Shown here piece by piece: positions 51,001 through 60,677 of a stretch of DNA of 64,000 nucleotides. Within the stretch, counting starts at the first letter, position 1, and each line of letters opens with the position of its first letter. Where the stretch lies: assembly GCA_039105265.1 (NCBI GenBank), contig JAPFFF010000032.1, positions 186,001-250,000 of the forward strand. The letters run 5' to 3'. The notes under the pieces were generated by a model. It worked only from the letters and a program-made list of their open reading frames with translations, was not told where the DNA came from and did not search any database. Source of the stretch: Tritrichomonas musculus. Its lineage: Eukaryota; Parabasalia; Tritrichomonadida; Tritrichomonadidae. The position numbers and the translations under genes were made by a program.

Positions 51001-52458
51001 ATTACAAAGTCGATACACAAATCACAGATCATATGTAAATCCATTATATTTTTTGATAACAAACAGTTTGTTTTCAGGTTCTTCATTGGATTTTTATAAC
51101 GAAAATTTTGGGAAACAGTGATTGATGCGTAGGTTGGCACTTTTTATATCAAAAAGTGAAATAAACTTTTGAAAAAGTTTAAATATGCGTAAGATTTGAA
51201 TACCCTGATCTCGGATAAAATGAGAAAGATAACGTATTTTTTTTTTATAATGATTCGTTATTAAAAAAGGTGATTTTTTGACCTTATAGAAAATAAAAAA
51301 ATTATTTGGTTTAAAAAAAGAAAACGAATGATAATAGCTAAATCTAAATATGATTAATATAATTAGTATGCATAAGTGCTTATATAGAAAAGATATGAAG
51401 AAAATATAAAGTTACAAAAATCTATATTATTTTAATATCCCAACATATATTCAAGATAAGATAAAACCGATATCAAATAATCTTAGTATTTATGAGTATT
51501 CTCTTTTGGATATGTTATTAAAGAATCAATGTTTTTTGCGAAATAATATTCTGTTGCAATTGGCTGACTATAAAACTTTACTGGTCGTGTATGGCAATTT
51601 GCCCCCATATAATGCAATTAAATCGATCGATTAAATAATTTTTTAAAATTTTTTTCTAAAATATCATCTTATTTGAGATTTATCTGAGAAAGTAAAAAGA
51701 TGTGAGAAATCGCTTCTGTAATAATATAAACAGTACCTTTGAGAGATTTAAAAGAGCTCTTTTACTTTCTCAGTACCTATATATTATTCATTTTTGCTGA
51801 TGTATCATCGATGAATATTCTGTGCATCAGGTCAAAACTGACTGGAATATCATAGCGATATTAAGCAATTACTAGAAAGAATCGATATTTTTGTTGATTA
51901 AAAGTGTTCATATTAGATAATTAAATCTTCAATTGAAGAATTGATATTGTTACGAGAACTATAAATTTTGATAACTTAGTGCACAATATCTTTGATATTC
52001 GTCAATTAGATATCAAATAATATGACTATAGATGTGAACACAGTTCGTTTATTATGGATCATTAATAATAACAAACGAATGGCAGTATTAAAACTTTGTG
52101 TGTTAAATCATATGACATTCTAACTTTTTGTTAACAAATATTATGCATAATGATGATTAAAATCATGTAAATTTTGGAGCAAAATTTGGATATACTATGA
52201 TGAATTGCTAATATATAAAGATAGTATTACTTTGTTATTTCAGAATAACATTTGGATAATAATTTGATGAGTTAATGAGAGTTTTGAAATAAAATTTATC
52301 AATAATCTTAATGAGAGTCTTTTGAAGAAGATCACTGAATTTATATTGATTCATATGTGCTTTGCGCTCATTTATGAGAGATTATTTGAGAGAGATAAAT
52401 GAATATATGATTAAATGGAGGAACAATCATATCTAATAACAAGAAGATTTTGTTTATT
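51001..52458. other. Transposon graveyard, mostly unassigned
   Basis: No intact gene. Short stretches with coding character occur, for example about 51496-51625 (SLLDMLLKNQCFLRNNILLQ) and about 52290-52390, but I cannot assign them. The setting between transposase relics suggests further element remains. Confidence 0.4.
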
Positions 52459-52600
52459 CGAAGAGAATCTTAGATCAATGAAAGAGGGTTGTCACTGTTG
52501 GAAGAGAATCGCTGTTGTGAGAAGAGAATTGTTGATGATGGAAGAGAATGTTTGCTGTTAAAAGAGAATTATTGTCGTTGGAAGAGAATTGCTGAGGAAA
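52459..52600 (+). repeat. Imperfect ~20-bp tandem repeat (GAAGAGAAT..TTG)
   Basis: Six or seven units of about 20 bp share the core (G)AAGAGAATTGTTG(T/A)(T/C)G. The units differ at many positions, so the array is old. It lies directly before the pogo-like remnant and could have been subterminal or coding sequence of a lost element. Confidence 0.6.
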
Positions 52601-52859
52601 AAGTTGTTGATCTTTGGAAGATCTTTGTTCATTATTGACAATAAATGCTGTTTTTTTGCGATTATTGGCGAAGGGTTGCTGATACTTATTGATATTTGGC
52701 CAAGATTTTACGATATTTGGAAGATTTTGTGAGGTAAACTCAGCTAAACTTTCTGCTAAAAATTTTTTTTCAATTGTTTTTTGAGCCGTTATGTGACTTC
52801 ACATAAAAAATCTAAATACTATTTTTAGAATTATCTTTTATTGTCTATTGTTGATTTAA

Positions 52860-53765
52860 ATTTTCATCAAACTGGCCCAAAAAATAGAAGATGTTCATTT
52901 CCAATTTGTGATAAATATAGATGAAATAGGAAATCAAGACTTTAGTGATGCCGAATTAAAAAGATTAATAGTTCCTGCAAATTATCCAATGCAATATGCA
53001 CCGTACTCTGTAGATCGTTCTATGAAAAGATCTTCATGCATAGCAGCGATTTCTACAGGTGGAATCGTTGCAATTCCTCAAATTGCAGTTGTTGGAGAAA
53101 CGGTCGATAGTGAGGTTTACCAATACTTTTCCTCAGATTCAGTTTCTGTCGTGCATACTCCTAAAGGTTTTGTTAATTCTGATTCATTCAAGTATTGGTT
53201 TGAAAACCAATTTCTACCAGGTCTTCGCTGTTTAAGACAGCGATTCAATTATTTTGGGAGAGTAGTGATCATCATGGACGGCCTTAAAACACATGATAAT
53301 ATACTTAATGAGATTGATATCTCAAATGAAAACATTATATTTCACTTTCTTGTTGCACATGCAAGTGATCAACAGCAGCCATTAGTTCTTTTCGGTCTTA
53401 TGAAGAGATACGAACAAAATTTTCAGAAAATTCCTGAAATTTCACAACAAAGCAATCAAATTATTAAAATCCATAATTGCTATTATAAAGCTGCGACCTC
53501 ATTTATATGCAAATCATCCTTTCAGGATGCTGGGATAGTATCTAAATATCAAATAATTGAAGGAAATATCCATGAAGTTGCTCACTTTGAATTAACTGAA
53601 TGCAAAAAGGTACGGCATTATCAACAATCATATATAAATGAATTGATAATCAATGGAATTCCATTAACTGAAAACCAAAAAATCATTAATTTGCATTTTA
53701 TTCAGCAAGTAGCTCCTAAAAAGAGTGTAAGAATCCCTATTAAATATTTTTCTAATAAACAATAA
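52860..53765 (+). pseudogene. Pogo-type DD30D transposase remnant lacking the DNA-binding N-terminus
   Basis: The frame is open from 52860 with no ATG near the start; the segment before INIDEIG (KIEDVHFQFV) is in frame. The DDE catalytic core is preserved: D in INIDEIG, D in IIMDGLKTHD about 119 residues on, and D in HASDQQQPLVLFGLMKRYE 30 residues later. The D-30-D spacing and the QQPL..FG..KR block are typical of pogo/Tigger (DDE_1 superfamily) transposases. The CENP-B-like helix-turn-helix part expected upstream is missing or decayed. No matching terminal inverted repeats were found. It is probably inactive as it stands. The stop reads TAAA. Confidence 0.75.
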
Positions 53766-53779
53766 AATGTAAAGCTAGA

Positions 53780-54480
53780 AGAATATTTTTAAAATGGAAA
53801 ACTTGAATATCCATCTCAAAAGGAAAATATTTTACATTTTGGAATAGAATGTTATTTGAGAATGTTAGAAAAAAAATGATTTTTATAAAGATAAAATTCA
53901 TTCAATGAGATCTCAAATTCGAGATTTATTTATAAATGAGAGAAGTTTGACATCAAGAGATATTCATTACAAAAGTTTAAAATGGAAATATTCATGTACA
54001 ATATCACAAGTTGATTGCTGAATAAAAGACATAATTACAGATAAAAATTGCAAATTGGCACATTTAGAATTTATAGATGATGATATTATTCCTTCAAAAA
54101 AACGTATTTGGTAACGTTTACATGATGAGATAAATGGTATTTTGATATTCATGACAGACATTCATGAAGAGTATTTTCTGAACGCCGATATATGGCTAAT
54201 TGATGGCGTTTTTCGTACATCCCCCGTGAATATGCTCAAGTACTTTATGTTATGGGTTGCAATCTGTTGAGCAATACTTTTCTGACAATAGGCCATATAT
54301 TATTAAAGAGCAAAAAAGAAAATGATTATAAAAATGGTTTGAGCCTTTTTTAAAGCCAGGTTGCAAGCTCATTAAGTAATTTAAGAGTACGCTTTCGAGG
54401 AAAATTTGATATCTGCTTCTCATTCATGATCATTATTGATGTCGTATTCAACACCACCAAATATAATGATATACTCATCT
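53780..54480 (+). pseudogene. Degraded MULE (Mutator-like) transposase relic
   Basis: An early stretch (about 53905-54020) reads MRSQIRDLFINERSLTSRDI. A later one (about 54150-54265) reads EYFLNADIWLIDGVFRTSP, then VNMLKYFMLWV. The W-L-I-D-G-x-F-R/K-x-x-P block is the start of the MULE transposase catalytic domain (usual WFVDGTFK). Several stops interrupt the region and the C-terminal half is not recognisable. It follows the pogo-like remnant by little more than 100 bp, so one element probably inserted in or beside the other. Confidence 0.65.
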
Positions 54481-54637
54481 TCAAAAAAAAAAAAAAGTTT
54501 TCTAATAAGTTTTCAATAGTTTGATTTTTGCCACCTATGATTTGTATATTAGCATCTTAGGAATTGCTGAATAATTCAATATGAAGCTGTATTATTATAT
54601 GACCATTATAGAAAATATTTTTAAAACTAGTTTTAAT

Positions 54638-55123
54638 TAGACTTGTTATTCTCCGATTCTCGAGATCGATAATTGATTGACTTTTTGATATCGATACATA
54701 AATATGCACTGATTCTCGAGATCGATTTCAGAGATCGAGAATTTTTTTTCTCAGCTTTTGATATCAGAATTTTCAATTAAACTTTTTGATAAATATATGA
54801 TCGTATTTTAATCTCAAATATTTCATAAAAAAGAATGTATTTTTTGATTTTAATCTTAAAATAAACATCAATGCATTATATTATTTATTTTTAAATATTT
54901 TAAAATCACAAATACCAATTATAAAAAAAAAAAAAAAAATAAATCAGTTTGAGATCTCGAGATCTCGGTAATTGATATCAAGTTTACAATTATTTTCATA
55001 TCACATTTCATATATGATATCTTGATAATCGATAATCTCGATATCAGATTTTAAAACTGATAATCGAGTATCAGATGCAAAAAAGTGACGTTTTTGATAT
55101 CGATTCTCAAAATAACAAGTCTA
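54638..55123. mobile_element. 486-bp hAT-like MITE with 8-bp target duplication
   Basis: Both ends start TAGACTTGTTATT (13 bp mirrored), with looser symmetry further in (GATTCTCGAGATCGATA / GAGAATCGATATC). GTTTTAAT is found directly outside both ends (54630-54637 and 55124-55131). An 8-bp duplication with TAG-starting ends fits hAT elements. The interior is packed with GATATC, TCGAGATC and CGATAATCG palindromes and is non-coding. Confidence 0.7.
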
Positions 55124-55131
55124 GTTTTAAT

Positions 55132-55580
55132 GTTTATGTATATGTCTTTGAATGTTTATTTATCAGAAGTTGATATCAATTCTATGCCTCCAAAAGTTGA
55201 TAAACAAATTGAATTCCTGGATACAGTTGATTAAGCTGTGAATATCGCTATAAATTAATAAAAACATAATAAGAGTATGCTCACAGCTAGAAAAATGCAT
55301 TGATATCAAACCAATATTTAAAATTTCTTTACAAAAGCTAATACTCTTAATCACATATACTTTATGTTTATAAAAATTTATTTACAACAAATAAATGTTT
55401 ATATTTGGTAGTATTTTTATATTATTAAACCGGATAAAATGAACTTTTTAAAAAGTTTTATATTTTTAATTATTTTGACTTTTTGTGTTTCTGAACTCAA
55501 AATTTATACAATATTCAATTTTATGAATTTATTTTCAACTTTTTAAGATTAGCAGGTTAAAACCGAAATTTTTAGTTTTC
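55132..55580. other. Intergenic, upstream of the low-complexity surface protein gene
   Basis: AT-rich, with no gene or element recognised apart from the initiator-like site at its right end. Confidence 0.5.
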
Positions 55581-55591
55581 TCATTTCCATC
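55581..55591 (+). promoter_or_regulatory. Initiator-like motif
   Basis: TCATTTCCATC directly before the ATG at 55592, a good fit to the trichomonad TCA-type initiator. Confidence 0.5.
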
Positions 55592-58500
55592 ATGCTTTTA
55601 TTAGTTTTCTTGGTATGTTCAATATTTACATTACCCAATCAGCTTGATGAACGCGGAATTTTCAATAAGAAAACAAAAGGATCATTTCAACGTTTAAGTC
55701 ATCAACAGAAATCAAGAGATATAAAGCTAGCAAAAAGGATACATCTTGATACAGAAAAGTTAAAAAAAAATTATACTTCAAGGAATCTCTCTCAGATTAT
55801 TAATCAAAAAAGGGGACATTTTGTTGTCAATAAAGATTCCTCTGATTTAAATGGAAAAACAAATCCAACTGTTGTTAAAACTCGCTACAAAAATATGTTT
55901 TCTCGAAAATCACATTTATTTAGATATGAAACAAAATCAGTTCAGTCTAAAAAAGAATCTATAGACAAAAAAGCTCATTTACTATCATTGGATTCTAATT
56001 TTAATTCTAATCCCAATTCTTATACATATTCAGATTCAAAAAAGAATTCTTATAGCAATTCAAATTTAAATCCTTACTCAAATCCAAGTTCAAGTTCATA
56101 TGGATCTTTAAATTCTAATCAATATTCCAGTATTCCGCAAGGTTCTACATCAAATTCTAATGGACAATCTAGCCAAAATTCTTATACAAGTACTGGCTCC
56201 AGCTCTTACTCTTCAACTAATTCATATGGAACTACCAATTCAAATTCTTATGCAAACCCAAACTCATCTAATTCTAATTATTACACAGGATCACATAGCA
56301 CTTCAAGTTCAAATTCATATTCTAACCCAACCTCATATGGATCTTCGTACTCTTATAAAAACCCAGGTTCAAGTTCAAATTCTTATTCATCAAATCCAAG
56401 TTCAGGGGCACCTCCTTATTCAAGCCAAAATTCATTTAATGCTTCATCTTCATCTTCGAATTCTGCTTTTAATCCATATGTTTCTTCTCCAAGTCAAAGT
56501 TCTAGCTCAACTTCTTATTCCCAAACTAGTTCAAGCTCAAATGGCTCTAATTACAACTCTTATTCAAATCCAAATTATGGAGCAAACTATAATCCTCAAT
56601 CAAATCCAAGTTCCGGTTCATACAATTCTTTTTCAAACTCAAATACAAGCTCAAACTCATATTCAGGGTCAAACTCTTATTCAAGTTCAAGTTATTCGTC
56701 AAATTTAACTTCTACTCAGAATTCTTATTCTAATGGCTCTTCATCTAATTATTATTCAAGTGGAAGCTCAAATGGACCAAATTCATATTATGGATCTTCT
56801 AATTCAACAACCCCATCAAATCCAAGTTCAAGCTCATATGGATCATCTTCATATTCTAATTCTTATTCAAATCCAAGTTCAGGCTCTTCTGGTTCAAATA
56901 CTTATTCTTATTCAAACCCTACAACCAATGGATCATCTGGTTCAAGTTCTTCATCATATTCAAGCTCAACTCCAAATTCTTATTCTAATGATTCCTCAAG
57001 CTCTTATTCCAATTCAAATCCATATTCATATTTAAATGGATCTTCAAGTCCTTACAGTTCTAGCGCCTCGTCCAATAACTCATATGCTTCAAATTCATAT
57101 TCACAACCAAACAATGGTTATGGCCAAACCCAAACAACCAATTCGAACTCAGATTCGAATCACCATGAAAACAAAAATGCAGATAAATTTGTTCCTTTCA
57201 AACCAATTGTAAACAGCCACACAAGGAAGGAAGATCAAAAACCTCCAAACAACAATGACAACAGTCAAAACAGATCAAATGCAAATTCGAATGAATCACA
57301 GACTCAAGCTTCAACCGTGGCACCGTCACAACAGCCAACAGAAAAACCAAATTCGTCCTCATTTGAGAAAGATAAGAAGGAGGAGGGCATCAAGCAAAGC
57401 GAGAAAAAAGATGATGATGATCATAAGTCAGAACAAAAAGAAGAGCCAAAGAAGGAAAATGACAACAAATCAAAGATAGATGATGAGAAATTACCAGAAG
57501 AAAGGAAAGATACACAAAAGAAAGATACAGAAGAGAAAGAATCAGTGAAGAGGGAATCAGAAAAAACAGAAGAAAAGTCTGAAGAGAAGAAAAATACAGA
57601 CAAAACTGAATACAAAAAAGATACAGAGAAGGCAGAAAAAAAGAAAGAAGCAGACAAAGCAGAAGAGAAGAAAGATACAGAAAAGGCAGAAAAAAAGAAA
57701 GAAGAAAAGAAAGAAGCAGAAAAGAAAGATACAGAAAAGAAAGAAGATAAGAAAGAAACAGACAAAACAGAAGAAAAGAAAGAAGCAGAAAAGAAAGAAG
57801 ATAAGAAAGAAACAGACAAAACAGAAGAAAAGAAAGAAGATAAGAAAGAAGAAGAAAAGAAAGAAGATAAGAAAGAAGCAGAAAAGAAAGAAGATAAGAA
57901 AGAAGCAGAAAAGAAAGAAGATAAGAAAGAAGCAGAAAAGAAAGAAGATAAGAAAGAAGCAGAAAAGAAAGAAGATAAGAAAGAAGCAGAAAAGAAAGAA
58001 GATAAGAAAGAAGCAGAAAAGAAAGAAGATAAGAAAGAAGCAGAAAAGAAAGAAGATAAGAAAGAAGCAGAAAAGAAAGAAGATAAGAAAGAAGCAGAAA
58101 AGAAAGAAGATAAGAAAGAAGCAGAAAAGAAAGAAGATAAGAAAGAAGAAGAAAAGAAAGAAGATAAGAAAGAAGCAGAAAAGAAAGAAGATAAGAAAGA
58201 AGCAGAAAAGAAAGAAGATAAGAAAGAAACAGACAAAACAGAAGATAAAAAAGAAGAAAAGAAAGAGGCAGACAAAATAGAAGAAAAGAAAGATACAGAA
58301 AAGAAAGAAGATAAGAAAGATACAGACAAAACAGAAGATAAAAAAGAAGAAAAGAAAGAGGCAGATAAAACAGAAGAAAGGAAAGAAGATAAGAAAGAAA
58401 CAGACAAAACAGAAGATAAAAAAGAAGAAAAGAAAGATACAGAAAAGAAAGAAGATAAGAAAGAAACAGACAAAACAGAATATAAAAAAGAAGAAAAGAA

Positions 58501-60175
58501 AGATACAGATAAAACAGAAGAAAGGAAAGAAGATAAGAAAGAAGCAGACAAACCAGAAGAAAAGAAAAATACAGAGAATAAAGAAGATAAGAAAGAAGCA
58601 GACAAAACAGAAGAGAAGAAAGAAGCAGACAAAACTGAAGATAAAAAAGAAACTGATAAAATAGAAGAGAAGAAAGATGCAAACAAAAATGAGGAAAGGA
58701 AAGAAGCAGACAAAACAGAAGATAAAAAAGAAACTGATAAAATAGAAGAGAAGAAAGATGCAAACAAAAATGAGGAAAGGAAAGAAGCAGACAAAACAGA
58801 AGATAAAAAAGAAGACAAGAAAGAAACAGACAAAACAGAAGATAAAAAAGAAGACAAGAAAGAAGCAGACAAAACAGAAGATAAAAAAGAAGACAAGAAA
58901 GAAACAGACAAAACAGAAGATAAGAAAGATACAGAAAGCAAAATCGATACCAATATTTCAAGAGAAGGATCTAACGAGCAAGCATCAAATAACACATCAG
59001 TCAATCAGCCTGAATATAGAATCCCAGGAATTAACCAGTCCGCAACAAACTCCACAAAAGCAAACCAGACTCAAGCGATGAATCAGACCGAAGCGATCCA
59101 CAAAAAAACAAACTACACTACAGCAAACCAAACAGAAACAAATCACACCTCAACGAACTACACAGAAACCAAAACCTTTCCAGTAAACAACACAGAAAAG
59201 AACAATCAAGAGGCAAACCACGCGGCAATGAACCACACAGAAACAGAACTTATTGTCGCAAACAACACAGAAGTGATTCATTCCAGCGTAAATAAGACAG
59301 CTGCCAACCAGGCAAAGAATGAAACAAATCAAGCAGAGACGAGCCGCACTGAGAATGACAATTTTACAGTTAATCACAATGAAGCAAGCAGTCATGAAGC
59401 GAGCCGTGCACATTTAAATAAAACTGGCTCATTCAATGATTCATTCAATCAGACTGGAACAAATAAATCTGAAGCGAGCCACAGTCATTCTTACCAGACT
59501 CGATTGAATCAAACACAGCAAACTAGAACAGAACCAAGCGTCCAACTAGTGAATCAAACAGATTTAAATATAACTGAAACAAACTTATTCAAGCAAACAA
59601 CAAACCAGACAGAGACAGGACAAAGAAAAGAAAGTAATCATGAGAGCAAACAAGAAGAACACAAACACGAAGAAAATAAACAGGCAGAGAACAAGCAAGA
59701 AGAGAACAAACAAGAAGAAAATAAACAGGCAGAGAACAAGCAAGAAGAACACAAGCAAGAAGAACACAAGCAAGAAGAACACAAGCAAGAAGAACACAAG
59801 CAAGAAGAAAACAAAAAAGAAGAACACAAGCAAGAAGAACACAAGCAAGAAGAACACAAGCAAGAAGAACACAAGCAAGAAGAACACAAGCAAGAAGAAC
59901 ACAAGCAAGAAGAAAACAAAAAAGAAGAACGCAAGCAAGACGGAAAGGCAGGAATCCGGGCCAATCGTGCCAAGAAGCGCAAGAGGAATACGAAAGATTC
60001 AAACAATAAAAACTCAAGCAATAAAGGCAAAACTATCAATGTTGTCACGTGGATTTTACTTTTTGCTGTTGTTATCCTCTCATCAATAGTAATATACATA
60101 AAATATTTCTCAATATTACGAGAAGAGAATTTCGATGAAGATGCACCTTTACTTGATGAAGAAGAATTCTATTAA
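55592..60175 (+). CDS. Single-pass surface/endomembrane protein of low complexity (Ser/Asn/Tyr, Lys/Glu, NxT zones)
   Basis: The product has 1527 residues. A signal peptide lies at about 1-14 (MLLLVFLVCSIFTL). A basic stretch follows to ~120. Residues about 130-530 are Ser/Asn/Tyr/Pro-rich, with degenerate NSYSNPSSSSYGS-like repeats. Residues about 590-1115 are almost only K, E, D, A and T, with a 9-residue AEKKEDKKE array. About 1120-1345 is dense in N-x-T/S (NQT, NHT, NKT). About 1365-1450 repeats KQEEH. A membrane helix (about 1478-1505, VVTWILLFAVVILSSIVIYI) and an 18-residue tail follow. The tail contains EDAPLL, an acidic dileucine sorting signal of type [DE]xxxL[LI], suggesting AP-adaptor sorting to endosomes/lysosomes or endocytosis. 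Function is unknown; a mucin-like glycosylated coat protein is a guess. The stop reads TAAA. Confidence 0.75.
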   Translation: MLLLVFLVCSIFTLPNQLDERGIFNKKTKGSFQRLSHQQKSRDIKLAKRIHLDTEKLKKNYTSRNLSQIINQKRGHFVVNKDSSDLNGKTNPTVVKTRYKNMFSRKSHLFRYETKSVQSKKESIDKKAHLLSLDSNFNSNPNSYTYSDSKKNSYSNSNLNPYSNPSSSSYGSLNSNQYSSIPQGSTSNSNGQSSQNSYTSTGSSSYSSTNSYGTTNSNSYANPNSSNSNYYTGSHSTSSSNSYSNPTSYGSSYSYKNPGSSSNSYSSNPSSGAPPYSSQNSFNASSSSSNSAFNPYVSSPSQSSSSTSYSQTSSSSNGSNYNSYSNPNYGANYNPQSNPSSGSYNSFSNSNTSSNSYSGSNSYSSSSYSSNLTSTQNSYSNGSSSNYYSSGSSNGPNSYYGSSNSTTPSNPSSSSYGSSSYSNSYSNPSSGSSGSNTYSYSNPTTNGSSGSSSSSYSSSTPNSYSNDSSSSYSNSNPYSYLNGSSSPYSSSASSNNSYASNSYSQPNNGYGQTQTTNSNSDSNHHENKNADKFVPFKPIVNSHTRKEDQKPPNNNDNSQNRSNANSNESQTQASTVAPSQQPTEKPNSSSFEKDKKEEGIKQSEKKDDDDHKSEQKEEPKKENDNKSKIDDEKLPEERKDTQKKDTEEKESVKRESEKTEEKSEEKKNTDKTEYKKDTEKAEKKKEADKAEEKKDTEKAEKKKEEKKEAEKKDTEKKEDKKETDKTEEKKEAEKKEDKKETDKTEEKKEDKKEEEKKEDKKEAEKKEDKKEAEKKEDKKEAEKKEDKKEAEKKEDKKEAEKKEDKKEAEKKEDKKEAEKKEDKKEAEKKEDKKEAEKKEDKKEAEKKEDKKEEEKKEDKKEAEKKEDKKEAEKKEDKKETDKTEDKKEEKKEADKIEEKKDTEKKEDKKDTDKTEDKKEEKKEADKTEERKEDKKETDKTEDKKEEKKDTEKKEDKKETDKTEYKKEEKKDTDKTEERKEDKKEADKPEEKKNTENKEDKKEADKTEEKKEADKTEDKKETDKIEEKKDANKNEERKEADKTEDKKETDKIEEKKDANKNEERKEADKTEDKKEDKKETDKTEDKKEDKKEADKTEDKKEDKKETDKTEDKKDTESKIDTNISREGSNEQASNNTSVNQPEYRIPGINQSATNSTKANQTQAMNQTEAIHKKTNYTTANQTETNHTSTNYTETKTFPVNNTEKNNQEANHAAMNHTETELIVANNTEVIHSSVNKTAANQAKNETNQAETSRTENDNFTVNHNEASSHEASRAHLNKTGSFNDSFNQTGTNKSEASHSHSYQTRLNQTQQTRTEPSVQLVNQTDLNITETNLFKQTTNQTETGQRKESNHESKQEEHKHEENKQAENKQEENKQEENKQAENKQEEHKQEEHKQEEHKQEEHKQEENKKEEHKQEEHKQEEHKQEEHKQEEHKQEEHKQEENKKEERKQDGKAGIRANRAKKRKRNTKDSNNKNSSNKGKTINVVTWILLFAVVILSSIVIYIKYFSILREENFDEDAPLLDEEEFY
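57851..58226 (+). repeat. 27-bp coding tandem repeat (AEKKEDKKE)
   Basis: About 14 near-identical units encode a 9-residue Lys/Glu/Asp unit within a larger degenerate KE-rich region. The strand is almost pure purine across about 57370-58960. Confidence 0.9.
59690..59938 (+). repeat. 15-bp coding tandem repeat (EEHKQ/EENKQ)
   Basis: About 16 units of CAAGAAGAACACAAG and variants encode KQEEH, KQEEN and KKEEH. This is the second Lys/Glu array of the same protein, nearer to the membrane helix. Confidence 0.9.
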
Positions 60176-60650
60176 ATATATAATTTAGTGTTTTTATTAT
60201 CATGATAAAATATAAAAATATGTTTTACTTAATAAAATTTCTTAATTTTTAAAATTATTTTTTTTTTTTTATTGATAATCTAATATTTTTTTAATCTATA
60301 CTTTGCTATTGGTGTCATTCAATCTGATAATTTAAATCATTTAATGATTGCTATTATAAATTGTTCTAAAGATTTCAGATAAATACCAATCCAAGCATAT
60401 AAGCTATTTCTTACATATATTTATACATAATATTGTACTAATTGCTTTAAATAAACCGATTGATTGCTTTTGGATTGAAATTTAGCAATTTAGACTTTCA
60501 ATACGTATCAAAACTTTTAACTCTGCTTGATTAAATCTAGCATATTCAGCAAAAATTGGCATTGGAAATATCAATTTTAGCAATCGAATCTATATAAATC
60601 CAATATCCAGATGTATTTTCTTTGACAAAATATTTTTTTAAATTTTACAA
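60176..60650. other. Intergenic, nothing recognised
   Basis: AT-rich DNA after the TAAA stop of the upstream gene. No open frame or repeat of note. TCATGCTTTT at 60651 may be the initiator of the next gene. Confidence 0.5.
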
Positions 60651-60677
60651 TCATGCTTTTTGCCATATAATTTTACG

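Noticed and set aside
57390-59004. Two minus-strand open frames over 500 codons (Leu/Ser/Phe-rich)
   Set aside because: These are the complement of the purine-rich KE-coding region; pyrimidine-only codons cannot form stops. The plus-strand gene has a signal peptide, membrane helix and initiator.
59585-60099. Overlapping short frames on both strands over the EEHKQ array
   Set aside because: They are by-products of a 15-bp repeat lying inside the real gene.
60660-60677. Start of the discoidin gene at the in-frame TTG
   Set aside because: A standard ATG follows six codons later, and TTG starts are not expected in this type of nuclear genome. The ATG at 60653 is in another frame and is closed after a few codons.
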